The position numbers and the translations under genes were made by a program. This document shows, one piece after another, positions 12,674 to 23,734 of a DNA stretch of 64,000 nucleotides (position 1 is its first letter; every line of letters starts with the position of its first letter). A model generated the notes under the pieces. It did no database searches. It saw only the letters and a program-made list of their open reading frames with translations, and was not told the origin of the DNA. Origin of the DNA: Nemophila menziesii (lineage: Eukaryota > Streptophyta > Magnoliopsida > Boraginales > Hydrophyllaceae); assembly GCA_029959085.1 (NCBI GenBank), contig JARWIR010000017.1, positions 20,635,507-20,699,506 of the forward strand, read 5' to 3'.

Positions 12674-12689
12674 CTTGCGTAAAAACTTG

Positions 12690-14733
12690 TTACGGTGTAA
12701 GCCCTTTCTTCGCAATCTCAAGCATTTGGGCATTGATATTTTCAGAAGTGTACGCCTCTACAAATGCCTTGAGTTCAGTGTTATCCCTTGGATTTGTATC
12801 AGGAATAGTTGGTGACAATGTTTGAACAACATGTGGCAATTCCACCTTCTCTTCCTCTTTCTCTTCTTGCACAGCAGGTGCAACTTCGACTTCAACTCTT
12901 GGTTCCTCTCTCGAGGTTTCTTCCTCTTTCTCTTTAGCCCGCTCAGCTTGAAAACCCATAACCGATCTAATCTCCTCTTGCATATCCCTCAGAAGCTGTA
13001 TAAATTCGGATTTTTCTGAATCGTCCTCCACATCACTCTCAAAACAGTTAGATTCCACAGGGCTAGACTTGGTTGGTTCTTCTTCGGTACTCGGAACCTC
13101 CATGGCACTAACGGCAGCATGTGGTACTTCCTTCTTTTCTTCAATTTCAAGGCAAATAGCCTTACAAGCTTCGAACCCAACATTGTCATCACCTCCTTCG
13201 ATAGCCTTCAATTCTTTTTATTCCATTATATTTGTTAGAACTTTGTTCATTTGTTCTACTTGAGTACCTAAAATCTGAATTGTGGCTTCTTGTCCTCGTA
13301 ACTTTTTGCCATGAGTGTTCATATTCATGGTCAAACGGTCCAAGACTTTTTGTAATTGTTGATTATCCATAGTTCCCTCTTGAGGATACTGTGGTAAGGC
13401 TTTCTGATCTAATGAATCGGCATAGGCATCTTGAACATGTTGTTGTGGGGGAGCAGGCCTATTCTGATATTGATTTTGATACCGACCTCTTGGTTGGAAA
13501 AAGTTGTTCTGGGGGCGCGGTTGATAATGACCAGGATTAGTGGCCCCCTGAGGATTTGAGTACTGCATACCCGGATGGTCGCGGTTACCAAATTGATAAC
13601 CTCCTCGGTTGGATATGAAATAAACAGATTGTGGATTTCCTTCGCACTCTTCCCAAGTATGATTATTAACCCCACATTGTTGACACCCTTGTGCTTCTTG
13701 CACTACATTCGCTGCGGCTTTATGCATCTCAAGCTTAAGTTCTTTGATTTGATTTTCTAATGCGGCTATTTGAGCTGAGTTTGCAGTTTCTGCATCTAAA
13801 CGAAGCGTACCTCGGGTCTTTGCAACAGGAGCTCGCGAAGATGGCCAACTCCTTTCTTGTTCAATAATATTTTCCAAAACCTCAGTAGCTTCAGTAGGGT
13901 CCATGGACACGAAATTCCCTTTCCCAATGTTATCCACCTTCAATCTACCTTCTCTGTTGATACCTTCATAAAATATAGCTAATTGTAGAGTGGGGGTATA
14001 ACCATGGAGCGGACATCTAGCTAACTTCTGTTGAAACCTTGTCCATGCTTCTCCTACTTCTTCTCCATTTTTTTGACAAAACTTTGCAAGCTCGCTTTGG
14101 TCTTTGAGTCTCATACTCTTCGGATAAAAACGATTAAAGAAAGCGGCTTAAAGTTTAGTCCATGAATTAATTGTCCCTGGTGGTTGCCTATCTAGCCACT
14201 CACCAGCTCTACCGGTCAGAAAGAACGAAAACATATGACAATACAGTTGCTCGCGTGTAATGCCTGGAGTAACATAAGCATCACAAATCTGCATAAACTT
14301 CTGAATCGCTCTTACCGGATCTTGAATTGCTGTACCACTGTAGAGTCCAAAACTTTGAAACTGACTGAGCATACCCGGATCGGGTCTAAATTTGATATTT
14401 TGGATCTCTGGAGGACGATAACCTATCGGTTGAACATGAAACGGCACTCGGAGGCCAGGAAGGTCTTGTTCAACTCGGTTTTGATTAACATTGTTTTGCC
14501 CGTTACCTCTTCCTAGTGGATGTTGTCCTTGTTGTTGTCTACCAGGTGGAGGTGGTGGTGGTCCCCCTGGTGGAAACGAATGGTTGTCCTCCAGGTGGGA
14601 TAACAAGTGGTGGATTTAACTGCTCTTGTACGCCTGCCATAGCTCTTCTTAAGGCTCTTTCCTCACGAACACGTTTACTATAAGGTCTAAAGCGCCTCTC
14701 AGGCTCCAGTAACGGAGGCCAAGAATTAAACAT
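12690..14733 (-). pseudogene. Athila-like gag, damaged
   Basis: Gag structural polyprotein of the LTR element. It starts MFNSWPPLLEPERRFRPYSK at 14733, shifts frame near 14606-14540 in a Pro/Gly-rich run, and continues as capsid sequence (PFHVQPIGYRPPEI, AIQKFMQICDAY, GRAGEWLD). An in-frame TAA follows SWTKL (14148-14150), after which the capsid continues (AAFFNRFYPKSMRLKDQ). A complete CCHC zinc knuckle (CQQCGVNNHTWEEC) lies near 13640-13685. A second in-frame TAA is at 13218-13220, followed without frame change by an acidic Glu-rich tail ending at 12690. The tail does not reach the NAITTRSGK linker and pol. The gene is thus recognisable along its whole length with one frameshift and two stops. 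Confidence 0.85.
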
Positions 14734-14860
14734 TGTGAAACCTGAAAAAGACTAAAGCAAACCACAAGCGTAAATCCGGAAAAATAAAAACTAAAACTGA
14801 AAATTAAAAAACTAACTAAAAACTACTACTCGAAATAGACCACACGCTAACGAGACACAA

Positions 14861-14879
14861 GTCCCCGGCAGCGGCGCCA
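14861..14879 (-). other. Primer binding site, tRNA-Asp type
   Basis: The minus strand reads TGGCGCCGCTGCCGGGGAC, six bases after the LTR end. This matches the 3' end of plant tRNA-Asp except for one base (plant tRNA-Asp would give GTTGCC) and is the usual Athila primer. It proves the element's orientation. The same site recurs at 47371-47389. Confidence 0.85.
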
Positions 14880-14885
14880 AAAACT

Positions 14886-16423
14886 TGGTGTCGCCTAGGG
14901 TGTGATAAAATAAGATAAATAATAAGTCAGAAAACAATGCACTCTCACCCTAGACAGGCACAGTACTGCAAGTATTACAGAACGAATGCAAGTTTTAATG
15001 ATGAGTTGAGTACGTTCTCAGGGACTTAGTGTGTTAATCGAATGGTTAAATAATAACGAGTAAGGAGTAATTAATTAAAAGACAGGAAAATAAAGAGATA
15101 AATTCGAGATTATTAAATTAAACTAAGGAAATTAAAGACAGTAAATTAAATACGAAGAATATGAGATGAGAAGTATAACTTAGGTTTTGCTAGTATGCAC
15201 TAATCCTTCTAATTCTTTCTATAAAATCTAGTTAATAAGGGAGATAATTAGCTCTTAGATATTTAGTCAGGATTCTAAATTCTCATATCTTAGACCTTGA
15301 GAGCGACTAAGGGGGCTACAGACACACCACGAGGCTGGTTCAAATAGGGTTTACAAGCGCAACCAAGGCCCTAAGCAATCAATTTCCATACATGGTGATA
15401 GTTATTAAATTATACCCTAATAACTATCTAGTTAGAATTAGTGTTGTCAATACCAATATCGACACTAAACGTTATGTGGCGTTTCAATAATTAGACACCC
15501 AACTAAGGTGATCATCTAACTACTATTAAGCTAATCCTATACTCGTGCACTAGCAAGGAAAACAGTCATTAAATCAAAACACATAAACAAATATATATGT
15601 AAGCAGCTAATATAGATTAAAACATGTAATTCCAAAAGAAACTTAAATAGAAAGAAATTAGACTTCATAGTTTATACATGATGCAAAACCCAAGCTATGG
15701 GAAGTTTAGTTCATACCTGAAGGGAATAAACTAAAAGAAATAATAAAAGACATAATCTTGTTTTCTACAATAACTCTGATGGATAAAACCTTAAGGACTA
15801 ATTACTAGGAGACAAGGATGATTTACAAGTGATATAAGGGTGTGTTTATAGGTGTTAAGAAGACCTAATTCGTTTTCTTGAGGGAGAAGGTAAGTAGTGG
15901 ACTTCAAGCCCAACTCAAATTCGTAACCCTAAAACATGAAATCAGGCCCGTTTTTGTTTTGGTCCTAGCAACTTCAATACTCATCCGTTTGACGTGTATG
16001 AGTAGTCGAAATTCATCGTCTCGGAAAGATCTCCAACTTTTCTCACGGACGTTTCTCCAAATTCCACACCGATTTTGAGATATAAGCTGATTTGTGGTCG
16101 TAGGTGCAGAAATTCAGGATTAAGGCAGTTTTTCCTTTTCCATGTTTTTAGCTTTTCTTTCCTTATCTCCAATTACCATGCTTATCTCTTTCCATATCTC
16201 TTAGTCTTTGACTTGGACTCTAATTAATCTCCATAATTATCTTTAAAGCTTCACACTAAATAAATAATTAAACCCAATATGCTCTAAAAATAATAAATTA
16301 CTAAATCAAGACTCAAAATAGGAAAGTGTACTATTTCTCAAGAAAAACGATTAGAAAGACTTCTAAATCACTAAAAATGATGTCTCGTCTTAACATTAAT
16401 CCATCACAAATGAGGAGACATCA
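14886..16423 (-). repeat. 5' LTR of the gag-only element (family G1)
   Basis: The 1538-bp repeat begins TGGTGTCGCC and ends GAGGAGACATCA on the plus strand, and pairs with 8797-10331. It is flanked on the left by the primer binding site and on the right by the AAACT target duplication, after which the asparaginase exon resumes in frame. Confidence 0.92.
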
Positions 16424-16797
16424 AAACTCCTCACATATATCTTGGTTTTGATAAAGCTGAAGCATTTGCTAAGGAACAGGTTCATTGGATTTTATTTTAC
16501 CTTGTCCTTGTTTCAGAGTACATGATTCCTAAACAAGCCAAAATTACTAACTACTTATGTTTGATTGTGTTTTAGGGGGTTGAAACTGTTGATTCAAGCC
16601 ATTTCATCACTCCAGAAAACATGGAGAGGCTAAAACAAGCTAAAGAAGCTCTATAGAGTTCAGGTATAAGAACGATTAATAGTTCTATGTTTAACATGAA
16701 AATGATTAACTAACATTATACTCCGCAACATTTTATAGCTAGATTTCACACCCGGTCCGGAAGTTTCGAAAGATACACAAGTTCCTAAAGGTGATAG

Positions 16798-17790
16798 GTC
16801 ATGGAGGCTTTGTAAGCCGCTCTCCAGCACAGTTCGCCAGTTCGCTGCACCACCACCACGCTTCACCATTGCGCTCCGATCCGTCGCTGCCGAACTCGGA
16901 CCAGGAAGCAAGGCCCAACAAGCAGACTAAAACTGCGATCCATTAACCGTTCTCTATTTCTTTTTTTGAAAAAACAATTGATTAAGTATTTTTCGTTTTT
17001 ATTCTAGATTACATTGTAAATAGATTTTTTTTTGTTTTTTAGATCTAAATTTAGCTTTGTTTGGAATGTACCAACTTGATGTATTTGGAATGTACCAACT
17101 AGATGTACTTGGAATGTACGAAAGTGGTTTGTTTGGAATGTACCAATTTTTTTTTATCGTGAAAAAAGTTACCGTGCATATATTTGTGTTTTTTTCCGGG
17201 AAAATCGTTGTTTGACGTGTACCAATGGGAGGATCTTGACACGATATCTTCGATCGGTTTCTAGAAAAGTCCGGACAATAACCTAGTACATAGACAAAAA
17301 TCGCCCATAAGTCTAGAAAAATCCTACTAGTAACCGTAAAACGTAAAAACGAATATAAAAGACATTTGGTACATACCAAACTTGGGAAAATTGGTGCGTT
17401 CCAAACACATAAATATTGGATTGTATTAACTTAAAAATATTGGTATGTACCCATACTAAATTGGGTAAGAGTATAAGGATAAAAAAATTAACTAAAAAAT
17501 CTAACTTAGACGTTTGTTAGAATGATTTTTTAGTTAGGATTTTGTGAATAATTTTTTAGTTTTTTAGGTTTCTAAAATTTATTTCCTCCTAAAATAACCC
17601 CTTCTAAACCTGCCCTTGGTTCAGTTACCTTTTTGTTGTTTTTTTTTTTCAACCAGTGACCTTGTTGGATGGTTGTATTTATAGTAATTTATTTTACCAA
17701 ACCAAAAATCTGAGGCATAAACAAAATAAATTAATTTATTAATAAATGACTAAGATACCCTCAATTGTAATTTGTAAACCTTTTATAAGG
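16798..17790. other. Intergenic stretch between asparaginase pseudogene and eS8 gene
   Basis: Right of the pseudogene, 16800-16940 is GC-richer and unlike the missing asparaginase exons; I cannot identify it. The rest is AT-rich with no credible ORF, apart from the short tandem array at 17061-17147 and the eS8 promoter region at the right end. Confidence 0.4.
17061..17147. repeat. 24-bp tandem repeat, about 3.6 copies
   Basis: The unit TTGGAATGTACCAACT(T/A)GATGTA starts at 17061, 17085, 17109 and 17133, an exact 24-base period. The third copy is diverged and the fourth is cut short. Isolated GGTATGTACC words continue to about 17450. It is non-coding. Confidence 0.85.
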
Positions 17791-17799
17791 TTAGGGTTT
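17791..17799 (+). promoter_or_regulatory. Telo-box in the eS8 promoter
   Basis: TTAGGGTTT, the reverse of the plant telo-box AAACCCTAA, lies 90 bases before the eS8 start codon, preceded by a TATA-like TTTTATAAGG. Telo-boxes near the transcription start are characteristic of plant ribosomal protein genes and are linked to growth-coupled expression. The motif is seen; the role is inferred from the family. Confidence 0.65.
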
Positions 17800-17888
17800 C
17801 CATCATCATTACTCCTTTCCTCAACCCCCATTCTTAATAGTGAAACCGTGAAGGAGAACAACTCCGCCGTCTCTCTACTGTTGCAACC

Positions 17889-19035
17889 ATGGGTAAGTTC
17901 CCAAAAAACCCACCTTTCTCTCTGTTATCTCATTACGTATATATGTATATAGAATTTTTCTCTCTCTCTAGAGCATATGTATCTAATTTATTTGTATATA
18001 CGAATGGATTGTGAATGCAGGTATCTCAAGAGACTCAATGCACAAGCGACGTGCCACTGGTGGCAAAAAGAAGGCTTGGAGAAAGAAGAGAAAGTCAGTT
18101 TAATTTCCTTCCTTCAATTTATATTGTTTTGTATATCTTAACTTCACTATTGGATTGCTTGTGTGTTTTCTGTATAGATCTGATAATAAATTGGGTGAAA
18201 TTAACTCGCGTGTATATTTTTTGTTTTGCGCTTCAGTTATTTTTGTTTTGTGAATCATTTTATTGAATGTTTGTTTCGAATTGGTTGGGTTTATAATCAA
18301 TTGAAAATATAATTGAATTATGTATTTAATCAGCTTTAGGACTGTGCCCTAAATATTTTGACATTTATGTTGTATTCAGGTATGAGCTAGGTCGTCAGCC
18401 CGCAAATACTAAGATCTCGAGCAACAAAACAGTGAGGAGAGTGCGTGTACGAGGTGGCAACGTGAAATGGAGAGCTCTCAGATTAGATACTGGAAATTAC
18501 TCATGGGGAAGTGAAGCTGTTACACGCAAAACACGTATCCTAGATGTGGTTTACAATGCCTCAAACAATGAGCTTGTCAGGACTCAAACTTTGGTCAAAA
18601 GTGCCATTGTTCAAGTTGATGCTGCACGGTTTAAGCAATGGTATCTTCAGCATTATGGAGTAGATATTGGTCGCAAGAAAAAGGCTGCTTCCAAGAAAGA
18701 AGGAGCCGAGGTATACTAGGTTTTATTCAGTACTTATGATGTTTTATTTTTTTTACTGTTTATTTATTGTGTGTGGTAACTAACAGGAGGTTGAGGCGGT
18801 TACGGAAGAGACAAAGAAGAGTAACCATGTGGTGAGGAAAATTGAGGAGCGTCAGAAAGAGCGTAAACTTGATGTTCATCTTGAAGAACAGTTTAGTTCT
18901 GGTAGATTATTGGCTTGTATCTCGTCTAGACCAGGTCAATGTGGTAGATCTGATGGGTATATTTTGGAGGGTAAGGAATTGGAATTTTATACTAAGAAGA
19001 TTCAGAGAAAGAAAGGCAAGAGTGCTGCTGCATAA
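17889..19035 (+). CDS. RPS8: 40S ribosomal protein S8 (eS8)
   Basis: A structural protein of the small cytosolic ribosomal subunit. Coding exons are 17889-17892, 18021-18093, 18380-18710 and 18787-19035, giving 218 residues, close to the usual plant length of about 220. The start codon is followed by one base before the first intron (ATGG|GTAAGT), so exon 1 codes for little more than Met. The protein starts [21 protein letters not shown], continues [15 protein letters not shown] and [19 protein letters not shown], and ends [13 protein letters not shown]. All introns are GT-AG; the third is only 76 bases. The frame is open throughout, with no defect seen. A telo-box lies just upstream. It is likely a functional housekeeping gene. 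Confidence 0.96.
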
Positions 19036-19679
19036 TCTATCACTCGGTAGTTATGTTCGACATTTTGCTCAACTTCTTTTATATTTTACTAGTTTTGTGT
19101 TAACAGTTAAGTCATAGAACTTGGGGAGAGCTTTTTGCATGTTTTTCTTTATAGAAACTAGACAATTTTGGTTTGCAAGTATTTTGTGACATTTGTTTAA
19201 GTTTTTGCATACCATCTATTCTCACTATTGATTATTTTTGAATTCCTTTTAATGTTTGCTGTTATAGTAACATGTTTTTGGTTTATTGTTGAGTTAACAA
19301 CTCCAAATTGATTAGAAAGTGTATAAAGATTCAATCTAACATAGCATATATGTCACACAAACTAAATCTGGAGCTTTAAAGATTTTTTCTTATGTGGAGC
19401 CTGGAGGGGTTGATCTTTTTGTTATACCAATAGCATTTGCTCCAACATCTTACGGCATACATCCATTTTGATATTAGAATTATTGATTTATTAGAGATGA
19501 ACTTTTATTTACTAAATAGGTGTCTAGGAGCATAATACTAAACCACCTAAACCACCTTCAGCTCTCTTCCAAAGGCTTTGCTTCATCACCAAATGTTAGG
19601 TATTACCTAAAAAACAATAAACCCAAAAATTATCTATGATGTGGATCTTGTGTGGTCCAATTATACCTTTTCTCTTTCC
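19036..19679. other. 3' flank of eS8, no gene seen
   Basis: T-rich 3' untranslated and flanking sequence. I see no further gene here. Confidence 0.4.
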
Positions 19680-19752
19680 TGGCATTAGCTCACTGGTCAA
19701 GGTATTGATCATCAAATCTAGTGTTGCAGGTTTGTGAGCCACTCCTATGTAA
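19680..19752 (+). repeat. SINE-like fragment, copy 1
   Basis: TTAGCTCACTGGTCAAGG resembles a tRNA A box, followed by ATCATCAAATCTAGTG, GGTTTGTGAG in place of the B box, and CACTCCTATGTAATAAT. The same order of words occurs in reverse at 26794-26910 and 50391-50505, so this is one dispersed tRNA-derived family. This copy has lost about 30 bases in the middle and lacks a clean poly(A) end. Confidence 0.6.
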
Positions 19753-19831
19753 TAATTAATTCTACACTAGAATTGTAAAGTGATGTATTACGAGGAAAAA
19801 AATCTGCCAAAAGAGACAAGTAAAATGAGAA

Positions 19832-20022
19832 GAGTAATGATATATGTCACCCTTTTTTATGTCACCCTTTTATCACCTTTCTATATATATGTTTTGATTT
19901 CCTTGAATAGAAGATAGAGAAAAATTAAATAGGATAGAGAAATCCATTCATTGGTACATGTAGGCATACACGTAGGAGGTGATAAAAGGGTGATACAAAA
20001 AAGGTGACAAATATCATTACTC
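19832..20022. mobile_element. Mutator-type MITE with 9-bp target duplication
   Basis: The ends are near-perfect inverted repeats of about 45 bases (GAGTAATGATAT...GTCACC...ATCACCT on both strands). The direct repeat AAATGAGAA flanks the element on both sides (19823-19831 and 20023-20031). A 9-bp duplication with long terminal inverted repeats is typical of Mutator-like elements. The element is 191 bases long and encodes nothing, so it depends on a transposase elsewhere. Confidence 0.88.
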
Positions 20023-20031
20023 AAATGAGAA

Positions 20032-20455
20032 AGAGGGAGTACAATGTGGGTTTCCTATGCGAAGATTACATCGATCTTTGGCGTAAATGATCTGGTCGTG
20101 ATTCGGAGTTTTCGATTCCGTTTTCGATGACCTCTGTTGGTTATATAAGTTTTCTTCACGCGACCCTTGGAGTCAAAATTCATGTTGGTTAGTATGACGG
20201 AGGTCTTGTGATTGTTATTACAATAAGTTAGATATAGTTTTGTACGATTTTTTTCGTGATCGTGGTTCTCTGATTTTTGTATAGATTAGAGAGTCGTTGT
20301 TTATTGTTTATTGTCTTACATATTGACATGTAATGTGCATTATATATTTATGAAATATTTTTTGTTAAAATATATGTTTGTAGATGGTTTCGTGAATATA
20401 TCTTGTACGTAATTGTTACTTATATTTTACATCCATGTATTTATGTTTTTGCATT
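20032..20455. other. Intergenic, no gene seen
   Basis: T-rich sequence between the MITE and the poly(A)-like 3' end of the LINE. I see nothing further in it. Confidence 0.4.
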
Positions 20456-23400
20456 ATTTTTTTCTTTTTTTTTTGGACGAGTAAAGAAAAGTGAAAAGGA
20501 TGACAAAAAACAAAATATTAACCTATATGTAACCTATTGAAATCTTCCAGTAGGTCTGTTACCTTATTGTTCCCTCGTAAACTTGTGGCTCCATGTCTAG
20601 CTTCCTAAGCAAGTTGATATGTTTGGCCATTCATCCTTCTTGAGATGTGTTCGAAAGTGATCAGACCAAACTCTTCGGCCATTTGGTTGGTTTTTCTGAT
20701 GATCGGTTGAATTTTCTAACTTACTGCTGACATCGGCCTAATACCTTGAATAACTTCAAGGTTTCTAAAAAGATGGTTTTATCTTCATCCGGAAAATTAG
20801 CATATAGCTTCTCCCTCTAGGCTTCTATCACATAATAAAGTTTCTTTAATATTGACTTTGCATCATGTTTGTAAGATTTATTAAAAGACGTGTCACAAAA
20901 GAAAATCACGGAAGATTCATATTCTGGGATCCCGGTAGCTTGAATGTGCGTTTCCTGTGTAGTTTGAGTTGTTAGGGATTTGATCTCTCCAATCGGTACC
21001 ATGCAGTTCCTTCATAAAATTATTTGTTGAGAAAATTACTTTGTCGCTATATATAGGACAATCAATAGCCTTCATCTTCGCTTTCCATATATTTCACATT
21101 GTGACCATGATATAGTCAGACACTTTCCTCCTCTCCCATCCACCATATGTGTAATCTTTAATGATGTTTAACATCCACATTCCCACATCTACTTGTTGAC
21201 TTGGATCCATTTATATTTGAAGAGAAGTACCTGCCCAAATAGCTTGACAAACTTTGCAGATTGATACAAAGGTGTTCTGTAGTATCCACCATACCATTAC
21301 ACCAAATACATTCATTAAAATCTCCATATTTCCTCTTATATAAATTCTGTTTAGTCGGTATAACTATTGCACGCCTTTCAAATGTAAGCACGAATTTTAT
21401 CTGGAATGTTAGAATTCTAGATTGTTTTTCATAAGCTAGTTCTAGAATTTTCCAAAAACCTGTCTGATTATGGAATTTCAAAGACATGTTTATCTGTTAG
21501 AATTTTATAACCTGTTTTTGTACTATATTTACCATCCTTAGAAAAAGGCAAAATCAATTTATCGTATTGTCAATAATGGGAATTCTCTTAATATCAAGAA
21601 TAATGGGACTAGGAAATAAGTCATCTAAAATTTCAACATCCCACTCATACGAATCTTGCTTCCATAATTGACAAATCTTATCAATATTGCAATCAGGGAG
21701 TTTGTCAAGTTTCCAGCTATTATTAATCCATATGTATTTCCAAATATTAATATCTTTCCCACTCCCAATTTGATATATCCCATATTTTTGTAAAAGATCT
21801 CTGTCTTCTAAAAGGCTGGCCCAACTCCAAGCTCTGTTTTGTCTAAGTTTAACATTCATGAAGTCTTTATTTGGAAAGTAAATACCTTTCAAAAGTCTTG
21901 TTGCCAATGTTGTTAGACCTGTTAAAATTCTCCATAAGTGTGTTGCTAATAGACGAGCTGTTTTAGAATCATTGACATTAGAGGGTCAGTCACGCGTACT
22001 ATACTGTAAAATAAAGCCCATCCCCATCCAAAAAGGTGCCTAAACTCGTGATAGAAACTCTCTTTCCCGTCCCATCGATCAATTGCTTTCCTGAGTACAT
22101 ATGCACCTTGGCCAATATTAATATTATTCCTTCTTTCGGGCTTAGTCCGTTCGGTCACCTGCTAGAACTATAACGCTTTTATTCATCTTTACTCGCTCTA
22201 ATCTATATAAAATAAAAAATCCCTGTGTAATCATTCTTCTAAAATCTCTAAACCCAATACCACGCAATAAATTTCCCATCGCCATCTTTTCCTATGATCC
22301 AATGATTCCTATTTCTTTCGCTTGAGTTCCACTAAAAATTAGAAATTGTTGAAATTATGTTTTAATAAAAGGAGAGGAAATGAAAAAATCGACATGGTAT
22401 AGTTAGGGATGGCTTGTAAGAAATTAAATTTTCTTTGCCTCTGTCTGAAAGTAATTTAGCTTTCCATTCATCTTCTTTTGAAAAGTTTTTTTGCAATCCA
22501 TTTAAGGAATTCAACTTTATATCTTTATGACAAAGTGGGATTCCGAGATAATATCCTAAATCATTGTTTCTTTGATATCAATTTTTGATGCGATTAGATT
22601 TCTCTTTTCTTGTGCGGTTTCTTTGTTGAAGAAAATTGTTGATTTATCAAAAATTATCCTTTGTCCCGATCCATCGTAATATTCTTTGATACACATTGTA
22701 AGAGCTTTAATATTTGTATTCTATAATGTTAGAAAAAATAGGTAGTCATCCGCAAATAAAAGGTGAGATATAATTGGACAATTTATATTGATTTGAATCC
22801 CATGTAGCTGACTTTTCTTAACATAATTTAATAGGACTAGTAAGAGATTTGGTCATAATAGTAAAGAGAAAAGGGGATAAAGGATCACCTTGCCTATTAC
22901 CTCTTCCAGGAATAAATTTGTCTATTCCTTTACCATTAAATTAATTTGGAAAGAGACTGTTGAAATACAGTTCTTGATCCAGGTAATCCATCTGTCACAA
23001 ATACCCATCTTATGTAAAACAGCTAAAATAAAATCTCAACGTACATGATCATAGGCTTTAGTCATGTCAATTTCAACAGCAGCCGTGTGTTTTTCATTTT
23101 TCCTTTTTCGACTCATAAAAAAAGAAATTTCATGCGCAATAATAATATTAGCTTGGATAGTTTTTCCTTTAATAAATGTTGATTGTGTTGGTGATACCAT
23201 GGTGCCCATAAGATCATGTAATCTATTAACTATTATTTTATAACCGAAGTTCACACAAGAAATTGGTATGTAGTCTCCTAACTTTTCATGTGTATCTCTT
23301 TTAGGTATTAACGTGATTAAAGTATCATTAACTTTATCTAGTGACGTATTATTATAAAAAGATCATGTACCATACGAAAGACATCAGTTTTAATAATATC

Positions 23401-23620
23401 CCAAAATTCTTTATAAAATTTACCATTGATGTCACCTTGCCCCAGAGCATTAGTAGGGGAGAGATCTCTCACTGCCCTTTCAACCTCTTCCATGGAAGGT
23501 TTCCTCATTAGGCTTTCATTCATATCCTTTCCAACTCTTGGTTTAATATGTTATGTTGCAATTTTCATAATATTTTCCGTTGCGACATGTTCTTAAAAAG
23601 CTGCTTATGAAAATTTTGGA
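20456..23620 (-). mobile_element. LINE remnant with RT and RNase H-like domains
   Basis: A minus-strand non-LTR retrotransposon polyprotein, broken by many stops and frameshifts. From its 5' side: MNESLMRKPSMEEVERAVRDL (23523), the RT block ending EIDMTKAYDHV (23036-23254), GNRQGDPLSPFLFTI (about 22862-22912), the catalytic HLLFADDY (FADD at 22745-22756, intact), the RT C-terminus (VKLRQNRAWSWASLLEDRD, 21554-21907), the zinc-binding motif (ECIWCNGMVDTTEHL, 21158-21487) and an RNase H-like end (FFCDTSFNK, 20817-21002, then a partner segment near 20640). A T-run at 20455-20480 on the plus strand would be its poly(A) tail. The endonuclease region is absent, so it is 5'-truncated. Confidence 0.85.
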
Positions 23621-23734
23621 AACAATTCTTAACCTCTGTTGTATCCTCAGAAGAGAGGTCTACTACATATGCATTTTTTGATATTCTTGGCAGGACCATA
23701 CAAAATTCAAACAAGTGTGCAAGTAGATAATTTA

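Larger units (their letters stand above)
8797..16423 (-). mobile_element. Athila-like LTR retrotransposon, gag only, with nested LTR
   Basis: A complete insertion: two LTRs in direct repeat (8797-10331 and 14886-16423), a primer binding site beside the right LTR (minus orientation), and a perfect 5-bp target duplication AAACT at 8792-8796 and 16424-16428. Internal sequence holds gag (12690-14733) and a 3' non-coding region (10332-10944), but no protease, RT, RNase H or integrase. A related LTR (10945-12673) sits at the point where pol should be. The two LTRs are closely alike but differ at many scattered sites, so the insertion is not very recent. It could move only with enzymes supplied by another element, and its gag is itself damaged. 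Confidence 0.9.
8349..16797 (+). pseudogene. Plant L-asparaginase (isoaspartyl peptidase) pseudogene split by a retrotransposon
   Basis: This is the N-terminal half of a plant-type Ntn-hydrolase L-asparaginase, which releases ammonia from asparagine. Exon 1 (about 8349-8507) reads [16 protein letters not shown] and then [23 protein letters not shown]. Exon 2a (8617-8796) reads [14 protein letters not shown] to [10 protein letters not shown]. Exon 2 resumes at 16429-16479 as PHIYLGFDKAEAFAKEQ. Exon 3 (16576-16663) reads GVETVDSSHFITPEN. Exon 4 (16739-16797) reads LDFTPGPEVSKDTQVPKGD. GT-AG introns separate the exons, so it is not a retrocopy. Defects: no ATG in frame at the start, a 7.6-kb element inside exon 2, one extra base in exon 3 (88 nt instead of 87, creating TAG), and loss of everything after exon 4, including the catalytic Thr region. 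Identity is confident; the family assignment rests on my knowledge of plant asparaginases. Confidence 0.85.

Noticed and set aside
12690..13211. A separate acidic host protein
   Set aside because: It is in frame with the gag upstream, separated only by a TAA, so it is the gag tail.
17061..17147. A CRISPR-like array
   Set aside because: The repeats are directly adjacent without spacers and the genome is a plant's.
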